A stretch of 64,000 nt of DNA, taken from contig NZ_CP089932.1 of NCBI RefSeq assembly GCF_021365465.1, positions 3,410,001-3,474,000 of the forward strand, given 5' to 3'. The position numbers and the translations under genes were made by a program. The notes beneath the pieces are model-generated. The model was not told the DNA's origin and did no database searches. It worked only from the letters and a program-made list of their open reading frames with translations. Of this stretch, positions 9,168 through 17,629 are shown piece after piece. How positions within the stretch are numbered: the first letter of the stretch is position 1; the number at the start of each line of letters is the position of its first letter. Source of the stretch: Erwinia tracheiphila. GTDB taxonomy: Bacteria > Pseudomonadota > Gammaproteobacteria > Enterobacterales > Enterobacteriaceae.

Positions 9168-9959
9168 TCATTCTTTGTAAGTATCAGAGATTGACTTAAT
9201 GGCTGAAGCGTCATTATAAACTTCAATGAATAGCTCTTTTCTGCTCATTTTCTTAATACCGCGAACGTAGTCGGTATTAAGAAAATAGTAGAGACGCCAT
9301 GCCTCAGGTTTTTGTACCAGACGCACGATGCCATAGACAGACAGAGCCAAGTCCATTGAGCTATATGCTAACTGCCCAACCCTCTGATCGAACCCTAAAA
9401 ACTCAGCAGTTGCTACATAACCCTGTTTGAGTAACCCCACACTATCAGTTTTGCCATACACCAGGTTCTCAACAGACTCCTGAAAACCGTTAAGTCCGTG
9501 CAGAACCAACATTCCCCCAAAGGCTGAACCTATGATTGTCCCTGTCGCAAGGGAAGCACCAATCACTGATACACCGGCTATTACCTGCATACCGCTTAGC
9601 ACTACCCCAACCCCATTGATCACATAGCCCCAAAAATCTCCATTCTTGACCAACTGTACCGAAGCATGAACCGCAGCTGTTCCTGCTCTGAGCATTCTGT
9701 CCTGAATTGTAAGATACTCATTTTCCTTTTTTAGATTTTGGATGCACTCCTGGCATTGAGCATCAGTTGAGTCAGAACGGATGACGTTGATCTGAGCATT
9801 AACGAAAGCTTTAACGTTATCCTAGAACTGTAACCGATTGAATCCGTATTTAAGGTAGAGGTGAGAAAGGTGATTAGCATTGCTAAGGAGTTGGTTTGCC
9901 TCAGCATGAGCCATAGTCAGAAAGTAATCCTTGAATCGGTCTGGTTTCAAGTAGTCCAT
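9168..9959 (-). pseudogene. DUF4225 family protein with internal amber stop
   Basis: The minus-strand frame from ATG at 9959 runs 264 codons, interrupted only by TAG at 9824-9822 (codon 46). The first part reads MDYLKPDRFKDYF. The remainder includes QCQECIQNLKKENEYL, a hydrophobic glycine-rich pair of helices (VINGVGVVLSGMQVIAG, GSAFGGMLVLHGLNG) and a C-terminal soluble tail. The GVG...SGMQVIAG...LHGLNG pattern fits DUF4225, found in Erwinia/Pantoea relatives in type VI or toxin-related loci. Re-initiation at 9695 would give a 175-residue product lacking the N-terminal domain. Its stop overlaps the end of the convergent small membrane-protein gene. Confidence 0.65.
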
Positions 9960-10041
9960 GACTGTGCCTTTATATCATTATACATATCGTTAAGTTTATT
10001 TAATCAGATTCCCCCTCTCAGGGAAAGCATAAGGACAAGCT

Positions 10042-10524
10042 ATGAGTACAGATCTCTTCTTAAAAATCGATGGCATTACAAGCGAATCACAGGACAGTAA
10101 CCATAAAGGCTGGATTGCTATTGAATCTTTCACATGGGGCGCGAACCAGCCAGGCAACATGGCAGTTGGAGCCGGAGGTGGTGCAGGAAAAGTTCAGTAC
10201 CGCGATCTCTCAGTTCAGGCCCTCATAGACAAAGCAACTCCAGCAATCATGCGCTATGTCTCTAATGGCAAGCATATTGGTAAGGTAGAGCTTTCGATAT
10301 GTAAGGCCGTAGGGAGTCAAATCGAGTATTGCCGCATTACGCTTGAAGACGTTCTTATCACCAATGTCATTTTTAATGGCACTACAAGCCGTGATTTGAT
10401 AGGGGTCTCTTATCAATTCCAGGCATCAAAAGTTAAAACACAATACTGGGAACAATCTGCAAGTGGTGGTAAAGGTGCTGAAACACAGTCAGGTTGGGAC
10501 ATTAAAGCAAACAAAGAAATGTGA
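10042..10524 (+). CDS. hcp: Hcp-family type VI secretion tube protein
   Basis: 160 residues starting after aaggacaagct. Hcp forms hexameric rings that stack into the type VI tube and carry effectors in the lumen. Family marks are the start MSTDLFLKIDGITSESQDSN, the WGANQP and GGGAGKVQYRDLSV segments, the LCK-like ICKAVG strand and the C-terminal W-rich strand. Length is normal for Hcp. No other structural type VI gene is in the window, so this is an orphan hcp that would work with an apparatus encoded elsewhere. The next gene, 48 bp downstream on the same strand, is the membrane-nuclease gene, so it is a candidate cargo. Confidence 0.92.
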   Translation: MSTDLFLKIDGITSESQDSNHKGWIAIESFTWGANQPGNMAVGAGGGAGKVQYRDLSVQALIDKATPAIMRYVSNGKHIGKVELSICKAVGSQIEYCRITLEDVLITNVIFNGTTSRDLIGVSYQFQASKVKTQYWEQSASGGKGAETQSGWDIKANKEM

Positions 10525-10572
10525 TAAATATTTTATAAAAAGATAAGGCTCACGAGGTAAGGTAGCTACGTA

Positions 10573-11646
10573 ATGGCGATAATGAATAGCACGATTTACG
10601 ATGTTGCTAAAGTGATTTTGCAAACTCGGAGGTTTATTAAATTCGGCTTGTGCAGCTTAACTTTAGCAATACTCTCATTTTCCCTTGGTTATCTTATCCT
10701 TATCAAAGATGTTTTTTTACCAAATGATTTTACAAATCCTTCTATTATGAAGGTTTTAGCCAGAGAAGATTATATTAATTTAGCCAAGAAGGTTTTTGAA
10801 CCAGTCCAAGAGTATAATGCTGGAGAAAGTGTGAGCGAACCCAAGGGGGATACCTATACAACGTTATATGTTAATAGGGCGTTAATGTTACATGTTTATT
10901 ATAAGTTATTAGAATATTATAAATACGATGAAAGCACTCCCCACTTACAGGAAGTAAAAAGATTCAAATACGAGCCTTACTATGAATTAAGATTAGATAT
11001 AGGCATTTTAATATTATTCATTTTCTGTTAAATAATTCTTATTGGACTTTTTTCTTTAATGTTTCATTTCAGAAAAAATAGATATACATACTCGTATGAG
11101 GAGGATATTTTAAGAGCTTATCATTCCGTAATGTATAACTCCCTTGAAGACAAGCACGAAAAACCTGAAGATTTAGAAATTGGCATGAGAAAAAAAAGCT
11201 TAACAATGCTACTCACTAACTTTCACATATTTCTAATTCAAATGGAGAGGAAATATAATAACCGCCCTGGTCTAATTGTAAAGGACGAAGCCGACTTTCA
11301 GGATATACTTTATTCATTTTTATTGGTTTTTTTCCCAGATACAAAAAGAGAATATTTTTCTAATGAGACTTTAGGTTCAAACTCCAGAATTGATTTTTTT
11401 ATTCAAGAGATAAATACCGCTTTAGAATTAAAACATGTAACTGCCAAGAAAAATGCTAAATCTGGGGATTTAACTGAACAGATCCTAATCGATATTAATC
11501 GGTATCAGAAAAATAACAATGTTCGAAAGATAATATTTTTCATATATGACCCAGAAAAAGTAATTCTAAATTACAGGAAAGAAACTTCTGAGTTGATTGA
11601 GAATGCAAAAACAGAAGTTATGATCATATTCACACCGACCCTGTAA
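10573..11646 (+). pseudogene. Membrane-anchored PD-(D/E)XK nuclease, internal stop
   Basis: One frame encodes an N-terminal membrane helix (about residues 20-45), a 90-residue connector, and a second helix (LDIGILILFIF / IILIGLFSLMF) interrupted by TAA at 11029-11031. A cytosol-type C-terminal domain follows. The latter has GSNSRIDFFIQ (catalytic Asp), ALELKHV (E-x-K) and DINRYQKNNNVRKIIFFIYD, the pattern of DpnII/MboI-like PD-(D/E)XK nucleases. Without the stop it would be about 357 residues. Alternatively an ATG at 11059 gives a separate 195-residue nuclease. The IS256 copy 2 inserted within the last codons, changing the end from TPPR to TPTL. The coding sequence is notably AT-rich compared with the core genes. 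It could be a type VI cargo nuclease or a defence nuclease; I cannot decide from sequence. Confidence 0.6.
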
Positions 11647-12950
11647 ATAATTCTGTGTATCTGCCACCGTATTAAAGGTGATCGCTCAGGCGGTCACCAA
11701 ACTCGATAATAAAGCGACTCATTGCCAGCCGCCAGTTCTGGATCGGCATACTCCATTTTTTCGAGGCCGACTGGATTGCCAGATATATCACCTTGCGCAC
11801 TGAGTCATCTGTCGGGAACACTTTGCGTTTCTTTATCGCTGCCCGGATAACGCTGTTCAGCGACTCGATGGCATTCGTGGTGTAGATAGCCTTACGTATA
11901 TCTGGTGGATAACCAAAGAACGTATTGAGATTTTCCCAGTGTGCACGCCAGCTTTTGCTGATTTGCGGATATTTGTCGTCCCAGACATCAGCGAACTTAT
12001 CCAGGGCCATCAGCGCTGCTGCTTCTGTCGGAGCCTGATAAACCGCTTTCAGACCGCCAGTAACGGCTTTATAGTCCTTCCATGACACGTATTTCAGGCT
12101 GTTGCGTACCATGTGAATAATGCACAACTGGATATGCGTCTGCGGGTACACGCTGTTTATCGCATCCGGAAAGCCCTTAAGGCCATCCACGCAGGCAATC
12201 AGGATATCCTGGAGACCTCGATTCTTCAGCTCAGTCAGCACACTGAGCCAGAACTTCGCACCTTCATTTTCTGCGAGCCACATGCCCAGTAATTCTTTCT
12301 GGCCTTCGGTGTTAATACCCAGAGCAAGGAATACGGCTTTGTTAATTACAGTGCCACTGTGGCGAACTTTTACGACAATACAGTCAAGATAAACAATGGG
12401 ATACAGAGCATCCAGCGGACGGTTTTGCCACTCAGATACCTGCTCTTTCACCGCATCAGTGACTTTCGATATCAGCGTGGGTGAGACGTCCGCATCGTAC
12501 ATTTCTTTGAAGGTGGCGACAATCTCCCGGGTGGTCATGCCTTTTGCATACAACGACAGGATCTGACTGTCCATCTGCGTAATACGTGTCTGATTTTTCT
12601 TAATAAGCTGAGGTTCGAAGGTGCTTTCACGATCACGTGGTGTACTGATTTCAATCTCACCATCGTCGCACAACAACGTTTTTGACGAATAACCATTGCG
12701 GGTATTTGAGCCTGTTTTGGGTGCGTTCTTTTCGTGTCCGATGTGGTCAGTCAGCTCAGCATTGAGCGCAGTTTCAACTGTAAGCTTCGTCAGCATGCGG
12801 GAAAACTGGTTGAGATCGGCTTCGGTTTTCAGCCCCTTAGCCAGTTCAGCCGCAAGGGCTTTGAGTCTTTTTTCGTCCATAATTACCTGTCTCCGTTATC
12901 GAAATGAAGATATCAAAAACAGGCAGATACACAATTTAAATTACAGGCTC
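11637..12950 (-). mobile_element. IS256-family element, copy 2
   Basis: 1314 bp, same ends as copy 1 but in opposite orientation. The target duplication is TTCACACC at 11629-11636 and 12951-12958. Removing the element restores the nuclease gene's native end, which reads on through 12951 to a TGA at about 12966. Confidence 0.94.
11672..12880 (-). CDS. IS256-family transposase, copy 2
   Basis: The 402-residue protein is identical to those of copies 1 and 3, with the same catalytic residues and undamaged frame. Confidence 0.95.
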   Translation of the reverse strand: MDEKRLKALAAELAKGLKTEADLNQFSRMLTKLTVETALNAELTDHIGHEKNAPKTGSNTRNGYSSKTLLCDDGEIEISTPRDRESTFEPQLIKKNQTRITQMDSQILSLYAKGMTTREIVATFKEMYDADVSPTLISKVTDAVKEQVSEWQNRPLDALYPIVYLDCIVVKVRHSGTVINKAVFLALGINTEGQKELLGMWLAENEGAKFWLSVLTELKNRGLQDILIACVDGLKGFPDAINSVYPQTHIQLCIIHMVRNSLKYVSWKDYKAVTGGLKAVYQAPTEAAALMALDKFADVWDDKYPQISKSWRAHWENLNTFFGYPPDIRKAIYTTNAIESLNSVIRAAIKKRKVFPTDDSVRKVIYLAIQSASKKWSMPIQNWRLAMSRFIIEFGDRLSDHL

Positions 12951-12982
12951 TTCACACCACCAAGGTGATAATTCAATTAATA

Positions 12983-13162
12983 TTATATACTTTTACTCTT
13001 TCTCTTTTTTTTAGTGACGTAGACCTGCCCCAAGAGTATTGCTTTCTCATATTTAACCCGTTCCTCACGATATACGCCCTCTGCTTCTTCTTCGTTTTCT
13101 ATCACATAGTGGATTAAGAAGCGAAAGAAAAAAGTGATTTCATGCTCATTCCCTAGTTTGTC
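12983..13162 (-). pseudogene. C-terminal fragment of unknown AT-rich gene
   Basis: On the minus strand about 60 codons are open from the IS1 boundary to a TAA at 12983-12985 (HEITFFFRFLIHYVIENEEE ... VKYEKAILLGQVYVTKKKRK). The 5' part is cut by IS1. I do not recognise it. Being convergent with the nuclease gene, it could be the end of an independent small cargo gene of the island. Confidence 0.4.
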
Positions 13163-13177
13163 GGTCGTGACGCAGAT

Positions 13178-13681
13178 TTATTGATAATGATGAAGAGTAA
13201 GATACCAACCGATGATCTTATCGTGCATTTCCTCTGACTTCGAAAAGCAAATTGTTCTGCGGGTCAGTCGTTTGATATGTGTGCGAAGATTAAGATTATG
13301 TCGTTCTGTCCGTTGGGTATATTTCTTGCTCACCACGTGGCCTGTTGCACTTAACAGAACTTTATAAACCGGCCAGGCATCTGTCATATAAAAGGCAAGG
13401 TTAAATTTGCTTAACAAGGCCAGCAATCGTCGCAGGGTCGGGGCATTTCTCGGGCCGAAGACGTGGGCCAGAGCACGTTTGCGGATACGGTCATAAGCAT
13501 AGAACAACCACCGGGGATTGCTTTTACACCGCACGTAAGACCATTGTTCACCGGCTTCACAGCAGATAACAACCTCCGTTTCGGGGTCGATATTCTCAGC
13601 TACCTGCTTTGGGGAAATTTTTTTAAGTGCCGCAGAACCGTATTGAGGCTGATACCGAGAACCCGTGCGGTATCGCGACAT
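13178..13681 (-). CDS. insB: IS1 InsB (catalytic part)
   Basis: 167-residue open frame overlapping insA. It has the IS1 catalytic features (EQWSYV, YAYDR, TDAWPVYK, HNLNLRTHIKRLTRRTICFS) for the DDE-type InsAB' transposase produced by frameshifting. No lesion is seen. Confidence 0.9.
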   Translation of the reverse strand: MSRYRTGSRYQPQYGSAALKKISPKQVAENIDPETEVVICCEAGEQWSYVRCKSNPRWLFYAYDRIRKRALAHVFGPRNAPTLRRLLALLSKFNLAFYMTDAWPVYKVLLSATGHVVSKKYTQRTERHNLNLRTHIKRLTRRTICFSKSEEMHDKIIGWYLTLHHYQ

Positions 13682-13875
13682 CCGTAACCATTCATGGCCA
13701 TATTAACAATGGTCTGGTGTGTGTCTGGTTTGGCACCGGAGTAGCTAAAGTTGAGCTGAAAGGTCTTTGAACAATGCTTGCAGATGTAACGTTGGGCACC
13801 GGATGCTGAATGTCCGTTACATCGTACAGCATGAGTTTCATTGCACTGAGGGCAGACGACATCAACTTTAGCCAT
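13600..13875 (-). CDS. insA: IS1 InsA
   Basis: 91 residues with the IS1 zinc-ribbon (CPQCNET, CKHCSKTF) and a helix-turn-helix (GYGCRDTARVLGISLNTVLR). InsA represses the element alone; fused to InsB by -1 frameshifting it forms the transposase. The overlap with insB is preserved. Confidence 0.9.
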   Translation of the reverse strand: MAKVDVVCPQCNETHAVRCNGHSASGAQRYICKHCSKTFQLNFSYSGAKPDTHQTIVNMAMNGYGCRDTARVLGISLNTVLRHLKKFPQSR

Positions 13876-13953
13876 ATGTTACATCCAAAGCGCAAAGCAT
13901 ACGTGATCAGCAAGTCTGCGTCACGACCGACTTTTGGAAGAACTAAATGTCAG

Positions 13954-14023
13954 TGTAAGTATCCCGGTAAACCGAACCATTCACTTTTAGAGATCTTCCG
14001 ACATACTGAATATATCCCCATGA
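13954..14023. repeat. End fragment of IS3-family element
   Basis: About 70 bp starting TGTAAGTATCCC are closely similar to the complement of the right end of the element remnant at 25145-25516, including the shared cattcacttttagagatctt. It is an orphan terminus wedged between IS1 and IS481 copy B, a scar of a larger IS3-family insertion. Confidence 0.7.
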
Positions 14024-15180
14024 AGTTACCGGTTATTTATACAGGTGTCTGTCGGATTACATCCGGTTCAGATCCTTTTCTGCCCGGACACGTTTTCCAT
14101 CAGGTAACGTGGCCACTGGCGTTAGCCCGCCGCACATTTTCCCCTGATGAGCCCGCTCATTATTGTCATGCCACAACCCGTTGTCCGGATCCGTTTGCAG
14201 GCTCTCCCGCTCCCCATATGACTTCTTGCGGAACGTGACCTGATAAAAATCCTGCAAAATCGTTTTATGGAAGCGCTCACCGATGCCGTTGGTCTGTGGG
14301 GACATCGCCTTCGTTTTTGTATGGGCGATATCGTTGATGGCCAGATAAAGCTGGTAATCATGCGGCTCCACCTTACCACAGTACTCCGTTCCCCTGTCGG
14401 TCAGTCTTCTCAGCACCGGCAGGCCCTGAGCCTCACAGAACGGCCGGCGGCGGCGGTGTTCGGCGTTTTACTCGTATACCGCTTGCAGTGCGCCACTTTC
14501 GGGTACGTATCCACGAACGTCTGCGGGCAGATACGGCCCACACCGTTTAGATCGCCAGCACAGAAGGTGTCCTGCGACCCGGGATAGCCCGGGTGAGCGG
14601 TCTCGATTTCGCCGCTGGCCTCATCATCATACGCCTTTTTCTCCAGCGCGGCGATTGGGGCACCGGTAAGCACGATACCTTCTCTGGCGAGCTTTTCCTC
14701 AGGCACCTTCAGGCGGTTACGGAAGTTCTCCAGGTCGTGTCGCTGCCAGATGGCGCGCACGCCGCTGCCGGAGATAAACACACCTTTTTTACGCAGCTCA
14801 TCACTGGTCCGGTACTGCCCGTGGGCCGGGAACTCAACGGCATATTCAACAACCGCGCGTTCAGTGGCTTCGTCGGCGCGGTTCTTCAGGTTGGGACCCC
14901 GGCGGTTCTGGTTAACCAGCGCGTCAATGCCGCCTTCAGCAGCCAGTTCCTGATAACGGTAGAAGGTGTCGCGTGACACGCCCGTGCTCTTGCAGGCTGT
15001 TGAGACGTTACCGGGTTATTCGGCGAGATTGAGCAGGCCGGCTTTGTGTTTGATGATGGGATTGTGAGTATCAAGCATGGGGGTGACCTCGTGTTTTGTA
15101 TAAGGATTCGACACCCATATCAGAACCGGCAACCCTCAATCTTTCAGAGTCCGGTGTCAGATCACGTCGCGACTAATACA
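14024..15180 (-). mobile_element. IS481-family element, copy B (damaged)
   Basis: Reverse-oriented copy whose transposase-distal terminal repeat (about 30 bp) is missing at 14024; the other end finishes at 15180 (...GACTAATACA). The transposase (14057-15078, minus) is inactive: an early TAA replaces the codon after LLNLAE, shared with copies C and F, and the frame shifts again near 14415 so that two ORFs remain. It lacks the GGPYLPAD-type frameshift of copies C, E and F. Confidence 0.88.
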
Positions 15181-15378
15181 CTTTTAGTCCACCTTTCAAA
15201 AACATTCTCTAACCTCTCTCCGGTGGTAGTAATGGCTCGATTACATCTCGTTTCTATTTGACACTTCTACTTACATTTAGGCAACATTAATCCACATGAT
15301 TTAAAAAGGTAACACCTCTAATTACATCATTACATAAAAATGATAAGATCCAATAACAACGCTAAAAAAGGATAAAAA
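15181..15378 (+). other. AT-rich leader of the DUF616 gene
   Basis: No gene is seen. AT-rich DNA between the IS481 copy B terminus and the glycosyltransferase gene presumably contains its promoter (for example tacataaaaatgataagatc near 15332). The aaaaggataaaaa just before the ATG at 15379 is a good ribosome site. Confidence 0.4.
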
Positions 15379-16338
15379 ATGCTCAACATATCCGAATCTA
15401 CTTGCCTTTATACTGGAATATTTGGTGGCTATGAAAAGCTTAATGAGCTGGAAGGGCCAGTTAAAAAATCAAAAATTAAAAAAATATGTTTTACTGATGA
15501 TGAAACTCTTACAAGTGAAACTTGGGAAATTCGATTAATTAAGCCAGCGTTTCCCCTGGATTCTGTAAGAAGCCAGAGAATGGTCAAAGTCAACGCGCAC
15601 AAATTTCTTCCAGAATTCAGAAGCTCTATCTATATCGACAATACAGTAATGTTGACAATAGACCCTCTTGTCTTGGTAGATGGATTTTGTAAGGTTAATA
15701 ACATTTCTATTCCTGTTCATTCATATCGTGACAGTGTTTATCAGGAGTTTTTTGAGGTGGCTGATAACGGTTTAGATGACTCTGCAAGAATCTTTGAGCA
15801 ACTAAACCATTATCAACTTATTGATGCTGACTCTCTGGATAGAAAGCCATATTGGGCAGGAATAATCATAAGAAATCATATGAATAAAGATGTAATTTCT
15901 TTGATGGAGGAATGGTACAGAAATATATTGCGTTACAGCCGAAGAGATCAGCTTTCTCTTGTATACAGCGAGATAACAACAGGAGTTGGCATTAATAAGA
16001 TAGTTATTGATAATTTATTTTCTGATTTCCACAGATGGCCTGTCGTTAATAAACGAGACTCTGCGAAGAGATTGTGGTCACCATCGCTTTCTGGTGCAAT
16101 GCCAGTTTTTGAAAAAATAAAAAAAATGAAATCCATAGAAAGTGTAATCGATGGAAAGTTATCTGATCTTAATTTAATGAATAAAGATATCTCAGAGAAG
16201 TATAAACCGACAAGGGTGCCTGACGGTTTTGATCCTCAGCTATATCTTGCGATAAATACTGATGTAGCTGAGGCAGGAGTTGATCCTAAAGAACATTATT
16301 TATCTCACGGGTGGAGTGAAGGGAGACGGTGGAGGTAA
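15379..16338 (+). CDS. DUF616-type glycosyltransferase
   Basis: 319 residues, no signal peptide. The N-terminal 200 residues fit the DUF616/TOD1-like glycosyltransferase domain: YTGIFGGYE at the start, SQRMVKVNAHKFLPEF, SSIYIDNTV, HSYRDSVYQE, and the C-terminal RRDQLSLVY. The last 35 residues (FDPQLYLAINTDVAEAG, HYLSHGWSEGR) form a short motif often found at the ends of bacterial glycosyltransferases. It presumably transfers a sugar to a surface polysaccharide or protein; the donor and acceptor are unknown. The base composition is far more AT-rich than the core genes. It is flanked by inverted IS481 copies B and C, so it looks acquired and possibly carried as a composite unit. Confidence 0.78.
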   Translation: MLNISESTCLYTGIFGGYEKLNELEGPVKKSKIKKICFTDDETLTSETWEIRLIKPAFPLDSVRSQRMVKVNAHKFLPEFRSSIYIDNTVMLTIDPLVLVDGFCKVNNISIPVHSYRDSVYQEFFEVADNGLDDSARIFEQLNHYQLIDADSLDRKPYWAGIIIRNHMNKDVISLMEEWYRNILRYSRRDQLSLVYSEITTGVGINKIVIDNLFSDFHRWPVVNKRDSAKRLWSPSLSGAMPVFEKIKKMKSIESVIDGKLSDLNLMNKDISEKYKPTRVPDGFDPQLYLAINTDVAEAGVDPKEHYLSHGWSEGRRWR

Positions 16339-16430
16339 TATAAGCTGTATTAGAGCCTGTTCCAAAAGGCATTAAATGCATCCCGGTCATAATGTAAGCA
16401 TACCTGTTTTAGTTCCATGCACTTTTTTAG
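16339..16430. other. Short stretch with possible IS remnant
   Basis: A 92-bp stretch between the glycosyltransferase and IS481 copy C. A minus-strand frame (MELKQVCLHYDRDAFNAFWN) ending at 16350 reads like the end of a protein, but I cannot identify it. Confidence 0.25.
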
Positions 16431-17629
16431 TGTATTAGTCGCGACGTGATCTGACACCGGACTCTGAAAGATTGAGGGTTGCCGGTTCTGATATGGGTGT
16501 CGAATCCTTATACAAAACACGAGGTCACCCCCATGCTTGATACTCACAATCCCATCATCAAACACAAAGCCGGCCTGCTCAATCTCGCCGAATAACCCGG
16601 TAACGTCTCAACAGCCTGCAAGAGCACGGGCGTGTCACGCGACACCTTCTACCGTTATCAGGAACTGGCTGCTGAAGGCGGCATTGACGGGCTGGTTAAC
16701 CAGAACCGCCGGGTTCCCAACCTGACGAACCGCGCCGACGAAGCCACTGAACGCGCGGTTGTTGAATATGCCGTTGAGTTCCCGGCCCCCGGGCAGCACC
16801 GGACCAGTGATGAGCTGCGTAAAAAGGGCGTGTTTACCTCCGGCAGCGGCGTGCGCGCCATCTGGCAACGACACGACCTGGAGAACTTCCGTAAACGCCT
16901 GAAGGCGCCTGAGGAAAAGCTCGCCAGAGAAGGTATCGTGCTTACCGGTGCCCCAATCGCCGCGCTGGAGAAAAAGGCGTATGATGATGAGGCCAGCGGC
17001 GAAATCGAGATCGCTCACCCGGGCTATCCCGGGCCGCAGGACACCTTCTGTGCTGGCAATCTGAAAGGGGGGCCGTATCTGCCCGCAGACGTTCGTGGAT
17101 ACGTACCCGAAAGTGGCGCACTGCAAGCGGTATACGAGTAAAACGCCGAACACCGCCGCCGGCCTGCTAAATGATCGCGTACTGCCGTTCTGTGAGGCTC
17201 AGGGGCTGCCGGTGCTGAGAAGACTGACCGACAGGGGAACGGAGTACTGTGGTAAGGTGGAGCAGCATGATTACCAGCTTTATCTGGCCATCAACGATAT
17301 CGCCCATACGAAAACGAAGGCGGTGTCCCCACAGACCAACGGCATCTGCGAGCGCTTCCATAAAACGATTTTGCAGGATTTTTATCAGGTCACGTTCCGC
17401 AAGAAGTCATATGGGGAGCGGGAGAGCCTGCAAACGGATCCGGACAACGGGTTGTGGCATGACAATAATGAGCGGGCTCATCAGGGGAAAATGTGCGGCG
17501 GGCGAACGCCAGTGACCACGTTACCTGATGGAAAACGTGTCTGTGCAGAAAAGAATCTGAACCGGATGTAATCCGACAGACACCTGTATAAATAACCGGT
17601 AACTGTCAGAACAGGTCTGAGCGGGTACA
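16431..17629 (+). mobile_element. IS481-family element, copy C (damaged)
   Basis: The 1199-bp element begins TGTATTAGTCGCGACGTGAT and ends GAGCGGGTACA. It has no matching 7-bp flanks (tttttag region on the left, ctgatgg on the right). It interrupts the 3' end of an IS630-family transposase gene on its right. Both terminal repeats are present. Confidence 0.9.
16533..17571 (+). pseudogene. IS481-family transposase, copy C
   Basis: It starts MLDTHNPIIKHKAGLLNLAE and hits TAA at the next codon. After that the helix-turn-helix continues in frame from GNVSTACKSTGVSRDTF. A two-base loss near 17066 changes NLKGVGRIYQQTF to NLKGGPYLPADVR, and the catalytic part continues in another frame to 17571 with LTDRGTEY and GICERFH intact. 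The stop is shared with copies B and F; the frameshift with E and F. Confidence 0.9.

Larger units (their letters stand above)
7532..9180 (+). pseudogene. Small membrane protein interrupted by IS256
   Basis: Removing the IS256 element and one copy of its 8-bp duplication restores an open frame of about 110 codons. It contains IEELIVKEGFTPKEIS, QHAEKDGYPYPWLLSQLKK, two membrane helices (about residues 45-65 and 75-95) and a basic end (FMKKHGHSL). A 17-codon ORF (7486-7539, MSYNQLIAGKLNEAHYE) overlaps the start; it may be the true N-terminus separated by a one-base shift. The 3' end overlaps the DUF4225 gene tail to tail by 13 bp. Function unknown; location beside hcp and DUF4225 suggests type VI cargo. 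Confidence 0.55.
13163..13928 (-). mobile_element. IS1-family element
   Basis: The 766-bp element has ends GGTCGTGACGCAGATTTATT and the complement of GGTCGTGACGCAGACTTGCT. It holds insA and insB on the minus strand. The 9-bp flanks (tagtttgtc and gacttttgg) do not match, so the surroundings were rearranged after insertion. Confidence 0.88.

Noticed and set aside
7613..12958. Composite transposon formed by IS256 copies 1 and 2 around hcp
   Set aside because: Each element has its own 8-bp duplication and interrupts a different gene, so they inserted independently.
16431..17629. Simple IS481 insertion with target duplication at copy C
   Set aside because: The 7-bp flanks do not match, and the missing IS630 end is not on the other side, so later rearrangement is needed.
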